The translations under genes were made by a program, and so were the position numbers. A model generated the notes under the pieces. It was not told where the DNA came from. It saw nothing but the letters and a program-made list of their open reading frames with translations, and searched no databases. From Cutaneotrichosporon cavernicola (taxonomy: Eukaryota; Basidiomycota; Tremellomycetes; Trichosporonales; Trichosporonaceae), in assembly GCF_030864355.1 (NCBI RefSeq), contig NC_083400.1, positions 697,001 through 761,000 on the forward strand: a stretch of DNA of 64,000 nt. The letters are read 5' to 3'. Of the stretch, positions 56,300 to 64,000 are shown piece by piece. The number at the start of each line of letters is the position of its first letter. The first letter of the stretch is position 1.

Positions 56300-57197
56300 T
56301 TGGTGGGATGGCATGTGATGACTAGTACCAAGTAACGGTAACGATGTGATTAAACAGAAATAGGATTGCTGTTCGGTGGGCGGAAAACTATGACCTGTAA
56401 TTCTGTCATTTCCCCAGGAGCACCTCTGTAGGCCTCCCTTTTCGGCCTTTTCGGGGGGTGCATGAATTCAGTGAGGTCGTTGAATTTCGTGGAAAGCGTT
56501 CTGGTCCTAGTCGCGTTGCAGTTATCCGAGGTTGAAGGGTCAGTTAATGGACTGGCGAGGCTGTTTGACCTTTCACGCCAAGAGTCCTTACGCGAACAAG
56601 TCAAGTTGTAATCCACTAGGCTCATCGACTCGGATATGTACCAGGTGTGTAGTTGTCTTGAGCAGCTTTCCCTCAACATCTGGCCGCTCTTTGGCGGTTG
56701 GACAGGATGAGGTGGCGGATTGTTTGCTAAATGTTACCGAGAACTAGGACCGAGGACTAGGGATGGGGGCGGAGCATCCGGGCCGGGCTGTTCCGGACGG
56801 GGTTGAGCCGCGGGATGCCGGTTAGTAAATTACCGCTTTGGGCAGAAGACGGAACCAGCAGATAGGATAACTAAGTTCCTCACATAAAGACATTAGGACA
56901 AAAGGCTAAAGGATAATAAGGACTAAGGAAATGTAATCTCTAAACATTACATTACCTCTTGCACATTCATCATCCACCATCCGCCATCCATCATCCATCA
57001 TCCACCAACAACTCACTACCCACTTTACTCTCCGTCCAGTTGTACAGCTAACCCGCCGCCTCCGTTCGCAGTCACTCGGATCCTCAGATCTGTTCCTCCT
57101 GTCACGGATTCCGCCTCAGTCTCTGCGGAAAGAGTGAGTTCAACCGGCTCTGCCATTCTGAACCTCAGTGAACCCTCACTCATTCTCACGCGGCTAC
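56300..57197. other. Upstream region of the Zn2Cys6 regulator
   Basis: About 900 nt. The part after 56830 is AT-rich (GGATAATAAGG, TTACATTACC) and then becomes a CATCCATCC-type leader before the gene. A GC-rich patch at 56765-56820 holds CGG/CCG words including a CGG-N6-CCG palindrome. A probable 5' UTR intron ends at CCTCAG near 57167. No coding signal. Confidence 0.45.
56784..56795. promoter_or_regulatory. CGG-N6-CCG palindrome upstream of the Zn2Cys6 gene
   Basis: CGG, six bases, CCG in inverted orientation, in a patch with several more CGG and CCG triplets. Such everted or inverted CGG pairs are the sites bound by Zn2Cys6 dimers. It lies about 400 nt before the start codon of a Zn2Cys6 gene, so autoregulation is possible. 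GC-rich sequence makes chance occurrence quite likely. Confidence 0.35.
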
Positions 57198-60044
57198 ATG
57201 TCGAATCCGAACATCGACCGCGTTATGCACGACGGCTTCCACCGTTCCAATTCAGATTATTCATACGGAAATGGTGGAGGCGGCGGCGTAAAGGAGCGTG
57301 ACGTCTATGAAAGCTCCGGCTCGTCCTCACGGCCTGCCCAACCCAGCGGGAATGCTGGCAAGCGTGGGTCGCGCGCCTGTGTCGCCTGCCGCAAGGGGAA
57401 GAATCGCTGCGAGCCTGACCCCGGTGGCGCGAGCTCATGTCGCCGATGTTTACTCAATGGCATGACTTGTGTGTTCGAGAAGGCCGAACGGCGCGAGGCG
57501 CGCAGCCGTGACGCGGAAACGTGGTCCGGCGAGGCCGAGGCGCGCGTCAACACGCTCGAGAAGAGCGTACAGGCCTTGGCAAACGGGCAGCACCAGATCC
57601 AGGCGGCGGTGAGTGCCAAATTGTGGCAAGACTGACGGCAGCTGCAACAGCTCCTCACAATGATCCCGCCCGCGACACCGGGGCCGGCTCCGTTCATTTC
57701 GAGCGAGAGTTCACTCACGCCGATGGCCACCCTGTTCCAGCAGTCGTCGACGACGACGCCGCCGTCCGTATTTTCCACAACGTCGCCAGCAAACCAGTCT
57801 CATGCCGGCCAGGCATATGGGGCGAGAGATGACCCGCTGTCGCCTCAGAACATTGCGAGCGGGCGTACATCGGACCCAAAGCCAGCTCAACCGGACAAGG
57901 TGTGGCCAAAGCTGCCCGGATTTGCACCCCCAGTGAGTACGTGACATGACCACACTGATCACCAGGATCATCGCTTCGGAACTTATGGGATCATCCCACT
58001 CGACTCTGCGCCGGCCTCACCTAGCCACTCGGCGCGATCCTCACGCTCCCCCTCGGCTCACTCAATGTCCTCTGATACCGCTGTGCCACTCGTTGCCCCA
58101 ATTCAGGCACTACAGACACTGGCAAACGCGGCCGACCGCGCAGCCGCGATGGCTGATGGCACCGAGACGACTGACGACATGCCGACGGATGACTCGGAGC
58201 GCCGGTCAGAGGAGCGTGATCAGCGAGGACGCAAGCGGAAACGCGTAACGATCGGCGGTAGCAAGGACATACATTTACGAGTGCGCCGCCAGACTAAGCC
58301 GGATCCCACGCCGCGCAACCCGTTCCCAGATGTCGTGACCAAGGGCCTCGTCTCAGAGGCTGAGGCAAGGGAGCTGTGGGACATCTTCTTTACGGGTTGC
58401 CATTACTTTGTACCGCTGTGGGACAAGCAATACGACGTGTTCGAGAGCTTTGTGGAACGCACGCCCTTCTCGACAAATGGCATGCTCGCTGTCGCAGCCA
58501 AAATTCGGGCAGGTAACGGAGTTTTGGGTACCACATTCCATCGCTGCCTCGAGGAGGGGCAGGGCATAGCGCGGTCAACGCTCTTTGGGCCCATTGTCCG
58601 AAAGGAAGCCGTCATGGCCATGCTCATCCTCAGTGTGTGGAGCCAGTACGGGTGGCTACCGGTGGGCCACGCGCTGCGCATGGGCCTTGACATCAACCTC
58701 CACCGTGCGCTCGACAAACTGGCGGACACAGCAGAAGGCCGCACGGATGCTGAGGAGCGCGATCTCATCGTGTCGGCTCGTATTTGGCTCAACTGCTACT
58801 TGAACGAACATTTGTGAGCCAAGTGGTTTAAGTCGGGCTGACTCTAGATTGGCTTTAGGAACTGGCAAACCTCTCTTGCTGCGGGATGACTCGTCGGTGC
58901 GAGCAGCTCGCGTCCTTCTGTAAGATCAAATTGCTGGGAAGCAAGCTGACACCAGTAACCACCCCATGGCCTCAGATACCGATGCTTCCCTGGTCGCGCG
59001 CGTGGAAATGGTCAACTTGCGAAGTAGGTCGCGCAAGACACGGACCTGCGGAGCACTGACGCGCAGTCCGAGTTGGAGAACACCTCAATCAGCTTCATGG
59101 CAAGGCTGACTCGTCGACCATCGCCTTTGTGCGCATGATGTTTGGCGAGATGGAGAACTGGTTCTCAGAATGGCGGGGCATCCTCCAGTCTCGATACGAG
59201 GAGGATAGCGTTTTGATGCGGCTTCTGGAGGTCGAGCTACACTATGCTCAGTTGTGGACCGTCTGCGCCGCGCTCCGTGGCTGTCAGTGGGACAAGGTGA
59301 GTTTACACGCCTCCACGCGCGACTAACATCAGCTCAGGAACGAGCAGCGTGAACTGGCGTTCCATGCCAAGGACGCTGCGATGAAGTGCCTCCAGATCTA
59401 CCTGTACTCGCACAACTTCCGGCGCCATCTCAAGTACGCAACTCACGACCAGCTCGCCGCTGTCGCATTCGCTGCAGTATTCCTGCTCAAGATCGCGATG
59501 CTATATCCTCACGTCGTCAGCCTGCCAACGTTGACGAGCCGCGTGTCGGAGGTTGTGCATGTGCTCTCCGCCGAGTGCTATGCGGAGCGGTACGCGCTCA
59601 CGCTCAAGCTCATGCTTTCCAACCTCCGGCGCAAGACTGGCGCTATCTCCACCGTGCCGGGCACGCCGCGGGGCAAGGAGGGCGGCCTGCCTGAGAATCT
59701 TAACGGCGAAGAGTTGCAGGACGGGCTGCAGAGCCTGCTGACCATGCCGATGAACGAAGGTGACTACCCATTCTTTGGGGACAGCATCGATGGATTTGCG
59801 TGGCCCACCGAGTTTAGTCCATCCAACCTCCCGACGTGGCTGCAGGACAACGTGATTATCTTGGCCAAGGACGAGCTAACGGCAGAGCGTCACCGATCTA
59901 GGCTTGCCAGTCGACGGTTCCGATTCACTCTTCCTCCCTCTCGAGCTTGCCAACTTGTTCCTCCCGTACGGCACGGCGCCGAGTGCCGATCTGCATCCTT
60001 TCGGCCTCCCCGATTCAGGCGATGTTGGCACCGAGGCGTGGTAG
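57198..60044 (+). CDS. Zn2Cys6 transcription factor
   Basis: Join of eight exons: 57198..57608, 57642..57932, 57966..58813, 58848..58919, 58956..59023, 59067..59296, 59333..59851, 59886..60044; 865 residues. The binuclear cluster is C61-x2-C64-x6-C71-x9-C81-x2-C84-x6-C91 (SRACVACRKGKNRC, SSCRRCLLNGMTC), followed by a short coiled coil (TLEKSVQALANGQHQIQ) for dimerisation and a Pro/Ser linker. The fungal-specific regulatory domain runs from about 350 to 700 (ELWDIFFTGCHYFVPLWDKQYDVFE, MAMLILSVWSQYG, HALRMGLDINLHRAL). The last exon gives SLFLPLELANLFLPYGTAPSADLHPFGL, a typical end of this group. Introns are 31-43 nt; the last has a weak GTGATT donor, but splicing it keeps the conserved end. The target genes are unknown. 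Confidence 0.88.
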
Positions 60045-60165
60045 TAACCGACTTGGATTGAGAGGAGATGTAATTTTCCCACGGTGGTGTCTCAGGAACC
60101 AAATCCCCTCCACTCTGGATGACGTGTTTGGATATGTTGACGTTGTATCCAACACTTCTAGTCGA

Positions 60166-61527
60166 ATGAGCTCCGCACCAATACCAAGAAGACCACCAGG
60201 GAGTCAAGACGTCCAGAAGTTGGCCGTTCTCACGCTCATTACCTCACTCGGATACTATGCCGTCCAAGAGGTGCTCGTGCGCGTCGTCGAGCCGTTTGAC
60301 AGCAGTCACCTCCTCGCCAGCACCGCACCAGGGCTGCGGTGGGACGCGCTCCACTTCCTTGGCATCGCTACGCGCGGCTATACCTACGAACAACAATTAG
60401 CGTTTCAGCCAGGATGGCAAGGACTGCTACACATCTTAGGCACCGATGCGGGTGCGATCCTACGCCGCGCGGCGATTGTCAATACAATTGCGCGCGTTGG
60501 TGCGGTCGTATTTCTCTACAAGTACGTCTTATTAAGCTCCCCCGCTCTTGTACCCATTGCCGCATCCTCGCCTGACTGGTTCCAGACTCACGCGTGCACT
60601 CTTCGATCGCCGCACAGCCCTAATCGCGGGTGTGCTGTACGCCTTTCCCCCTGCGCCTGCCGTCCTCGCGGCCCCGTACACCGAGACGACCTTTGCACTC
60701 GCCACGTTTGTGGGGTTCTACGCCATGACCACATCGAAGTGGTGGGCTTCTGCACTGGCGTTCGCAGTCGCGGCGAGTTTGCGAGCCACCGGCGTGTTCA
60801 CGACCATTCCGCTCGCATACGCCATTCTCGCCCCGCTACTGAAACAGTACGGACTAGACATCCCCGTTAGTCCGCCCGTGACAACACAGTTGACACCAGC
60901 GCCTTGCTCCGCGCGTCATCTTTACAGGAATACTCTGCGTGATCGTGATTCTACCCTTCGTCACGTTCCAGGCTTGGACCTGGGCCCAGTTCTGCCTCCC
61001 AGAACCTACCCGACCATGGTGTACCAAGCTCCTCCCCTCGTCGTATAGCTTCGTGCAGGGCGAGTACTGGTACGTACCTACGTCTGAGGATATCCAAACA
61101 GAACTGCTGAGCTGACGCCAGGAACATCGGCCTCTTCAAGTACTGGCGCCCAGAGCAGGTACCGAACATTGCCCTTGCTGTGCCCGTGCTTGCTGTTTCG
61201 CTGATAGGGGTGTACCGTCACTTCACCAATAATACCACTACTTGCACTCAAGCTGGCCCCTCGTCGACAAACGAGGTCGTCACCACTGCGATCGTTGTAT
61301 ACGTCGCCCTAATGGATGCGCTACTCATCTTCGCCTCACACACGCAGATTGCATTGCGCCTGGCCCCTACAGATCCTGTCGTTTGGTGGACCTTGGCTTG
61401 CAACTTCGTCTCGACGGGAGGCAAAGGCAGAAAGTTGAATCGGCTGGAGAAGGCGTGGGGTTTGTGGGTTTGGGTGTGGGGGGCAGTGTCGCTGGTTTTA
61501 TGGAGTGGCCACTACCCACCAGCATAG
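60166..61527 (+). CDS. GPI18: GPI mannosyltransferase 2 (PIG-V type)
   Basis: Join 60166..60521, 60586..60865, 60900..61069, 61122..61527; 403 residues. Gpi18/PIG-V adds the second mannose to the GPI anchor precursor on the lumenal side of the ER. Signatures: GLRWDALHFLGIATRGYTYEQQLAFQPG (lumenal loop with catalytic-type acidic residue), APYTETTFALATFVGFYA, ASLRATGVF, and FVQGEYWNIGLFKYWRPEQVPN. Many hydrophobic segments (for example FTGILCVIVILPFVTFQAW, IALAVPVLAVSLIGVY) give a multi-pass protein. Introns are 64, 34 and 52 nt; the 34-nt one uses a GTTAGT donor. The start codon is 121 nt after the Zn2Cys6 stop on the same strand, a very tight spacing. Confidence 0.92.
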
Positions 61528-62462
61528 TCATCATAGAGACTAACTAGGCAGATGCAAAGGAAACATGTACTCTATCTCAGATGACCATTTGATCATATCT
61601 CATTTGATCATTTGATCACAAAGGTCACATCTCTGTCAAAGCTCGCCTGTGCCGATATCCCTTGCCGAACCTTTGCCGAGTTTGTATCCGAGCTCCCAGA
61701 ATGGAACGTCCTGGGAAAACAACCGAATAAGCGTCCCTCTGCATTCTCTCCCACTGTTACATGTATTACATGTACTGGTTGCTGTACGGCCCAAGGGTTC
61801 AGCCTCATCGTCGCTTACCGCCTCCGTTCCAATTACGTTCCTGCGTTCATGTTTGGGCCCCAGACCGGTGTGATGGCAGGTTGTCCACATTCCCCAAGAT
61901 CGGTACCAGTGGTTTGTAACCCATTCAACCAGCACACAGTGATAGACTGATAGAAGAAGAAGAAGGATAGATACCCTCGGTAGTCCAGCGAATCTTCCTG
62001 GTGTCTCACCTGGTTCACCTGCCTCGCTCGTGCACCTTGTTGTGCGCATGGTCATTGATAACAGGTGATCCGCGCATATCTAGCTGGGTTTGTGCGATCG
62101 TGCCTCTGGAAGGGACCGACTGACGACGAACGGTCGTGTGAATGGTTTCCCCTTGGTTTTCCCTTGGTTGTGCCGAACTCTGCGCACAAGGCGGGCACTG
62201 ATAGCTGCGCGATCCTCGATCGCAGCGATGGCGCATGCTCAGCGCATGGACGAGGTCTCTTTAACGGTGGGCAACTGACGTTGGGATGGGATACATAACA
62301 CGACTGTGCTGAGGCTTGGAGTTGTCAACTTGTCCGATACCCCACTGCTCCACCCAGGCCGCAACCGAACCTCTACAGGCACTTGGTCGGCTTCCCTCTA
62401 CTCGCCTTCTCCACTCTGGCCTCTTCTGTCTCTCTCTTTCTCTTTCTTCTATCTTGCCCGCC
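61528..62462. other. Spacer before the permease gene
   Basis: About 935 nt. It begins with the 3' UTR of GPI18, including three CATTTGATCA words, then an ACATGTATTACATGT palindrome-like stretch at about 61759-61773. A CT-rich leader precedes the permease start. Open frames here do not look like protein. Confidence 0.4.
61586..61618. repeat. Three CATTTGATCA words
   Basis: CATTTGATCA occurs at 61586-61595, 61601-61610 and 61609-61618, the last two overlapping. It lies just after the GPI18 stop codon, possibly a 3' UTR element. Confidence 0.6.
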
Positions 62463-64000
62463 ATGACTGACGTTGAGCTCACTACCGTGGGCTCAAATGA
62501 CAGCAAGAGTGCCGGGAATGTGTATGTGACGGATGCGCCGACCGAGGTCGAGCTCCATCGCCGCTTCTCGTTCTTCGCATGTCTTGGCCTGGCGTTCAGT
62601 CTTCTCAATTCGTGGACAGGTGAGTCGCTGCTGACTGGAGAGTTGCTGACAGTAGCCATGGCCGCGTCGCTCTCGGTTGTCCTCGGATCAGGTGGACAGG
62701 TTGCGATGGTTTGGGGCCTCGTCGTCTCTGCGGTGGGGACCATGTTCATGGTTGTGTCTCTGGCCGAGATCTGCCACGTCTTCCCACTCTCGGGCGGACA
62801 GTACGACTGGACCTGTACGCTCCCTCATGACTTAGCTGACGGCAGTCTGTGTCGCGCCGCTGCGGTGGCGCAACGGCCTCTCCTACGCCGTTGGCTGGGC
62901 TGCGTGTGCAGGTTGGATCTCCCTGTTCGCTGGCGGCTCCAGTCTCTGCATGCAGTTCGTCCTGGGATGTGCCGCAATCTTTAACCCAGACTTTGCACCG
63001 ACCAACTGGCAAAGCTTTCTGCTGTTCCTGTTCTTCCCCCTCATTGCGGCTCTGCTCAATCTCTTTGGCGTGCGCCTCCTCCCGACTGTAGACAGGGTCG
63101 CGTATTTCCTGGGCATGATAGGCATCGTCGTGGTGTCAATCGTGCTCCTCGTTTGCTCAAGGGGTCGCTACCAGAGCGCCAAGGAGGTGTTTGCAACATT
63201 CAACAACGCCACGGGCTGGCCTGATGGAATGGCTTTCATCCTCGGCCTCCTCCAGAGCACACTGGGCCTGACCGCCTTTGACGCTGCCAGTCACATGGTC
63301 GAGGAGATTCCGCAGCCTGCAAAGAACGCACCGTGAGTTTAAAAGACGAGGAGTCACTCACCACTAGGCGCATCATGATCATTGCGGTTGGTCTCGGCTC
63401 TGTCACGGCGTGGATCTTCATGGTCGTCATCCTCTTCGCTCTCTCCGATTTTGAAGCCGTCGCTGCCGCCCCCACTGGGCCGCTCCTTCAGATTTACTAC
63501 CAGTCGACCAAGTCGCTCGCTGGAGTTAGTTCTCGCCTGTTCCCGCTGACTCCAGGCAACATGCCTTGTAATGTTCAACCTCTTGTCCATGTTCCTGGCT
63601 GTGCAGGCGGTTAACACGGTCTCATCGCGCATGGTCATGAGCTTTGCGCGAGACCGCGGCTTTGGTCCGCTCTCGTCCTACCTTGCACCCATCCACCCGA
63701 AACTCATGGTGCCTGCGTGGTCGGTCATCTTCGTCACGGCATGGGTGTTTGTCTTTGGCCTCATCTACCTCGGCTCGACGGTTGCGCTCAACGCCATTCT
63801 CGCTGCTGCCATCGTGCTGTTGCAGATCTCGTACATGGTGCCGATCGCGACGGTGCTCATCCGCGGAGGCGAGACTGCGTACGCCGGACATACGCGTCAG
63901 TGGGGCCTCGGGCGGTGGCGCCGGCCGATCAACATCGGCGCTCTGTGCTTCGGACTTCTGACGAGCGTATGTTTTGTGTTCCCTCCAGTGATCCCGGTGA
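62463..64000 (+). CDS. APC-family amino acid/GABA/choline permease, partial
   Basis: Join 62463..62619, 62656..62814, 62846..63332, 63368..63524, 63556..>64000; at least 468 residues, cut by the right edge of the window. A plasma-membrane amino acid or polyamine/choline importer of the fungal GABA-permease type. The N-terminus is cytoplasmic and hydrophilic (ELTTVGSNDSK), then HRRFSFFACLGLAFSLLNSW, VLGSGGQVAMVWGLVVSA, FPLSGGQYDWTFCVAPLRWRNGLSYAVGWAACAGW, STLGLTAFDAASHMVEEIPQPAKNAP (the conserved DAASHM/VEEIP loop), and SSRMVMSFARDRGFGPLSSYL. About ten membrane segments are visible so far. Introns are 36, 31, 35 and 31 nt. The substrate cannot be assigned. Confidence 0.92.

Noticed and set aside
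63961..63990. Possible 5' splice site GTATGT near the right edge of the permease
   Set aside because: The next AG would make a 22-nt intron, shorter than any other here, and the frame reads on as a membrane segment.

Overview
The window is nuclear DNA of a basidiomycete fungus. Nearly every gene is cut by very short GT-AG introns, most of them 31 to 37 nt, with a CTGAC or CTAAC branch site a few bases before the acceptor. Coding DNA is GC-rich and intergenic gaps are small. Gene content (PXB/PX/DUF3818 protein, Rim15 with PAS and receiver domains, AN1 finger protein, CsbD-like small protein) and intron style suggest Tremellomycetes, probably Trichosporonales (Trichosporon/Cutaneotrichosporon/Apiotrichum type). 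The placement is inference; I could not run a search. Gene models were built by hand from splice signals and reading-frame continuity, and each accepted model closes in frame.

Layout. 1-17 kb: ALKBH7-type dioxygenase, tRNA-Ser(CGA), SNF5 chromatin subunit, phenylalanyl-tRNA synthetase beta chain, ER thioredoxin/PDI-like protein, a gene-poor 2 kb, AN1 zinc-finger protein, Lec1/Ypr097w-like PX protein. 16-29 kb: tRNA-splicing endonuclease SEN2, a GT32 glycosyltransferase, mitochondrial porin, an RNPS1-like RRM/RS protein, a CWF19-like spliceosome-linked protein, then riboflavin synthase and riboflavin kinase head to head. 29-40 kb: a large zinc-ribbon protein of unknown role, mitochondrial SSB, a MED9-like protein, Rag GTPase GTR2, and MRC1/claspin. 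39.7-48 kb: one very large RIM15 kinase gene. 49-52.4 kb: an unrecognised SAP-like/coiled-coil protein and a glutamate-cysteine ligase modifier-like protein with a minisatellite in its intron. 52.6-55.1 kb: two adjacent decayed genes (an F-box-like gene and an HD-phosphohydrolase). 55.9-64 kb: CsbD-like protein, Zn2Cys6 transcription factor, GPI mannosyltransferase 2, and an APC-family permease cut by the window edge.

Most genes are unrelated housekeeping functions, as expected in a fungal chromosome arm. Functional pairs are: riboflavin synthase with riboflavin kinase (two steps of FMN synthesis, shared 378-bp promoter); an intron-containing tRNA-Ser with SEN2, which removes such introns; and GTR2 with RIM15, both in TORC1 nutrient signalling but not adjacent. 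No CRISPR array, insertion sequence, rRNA or intact transposon was seen.
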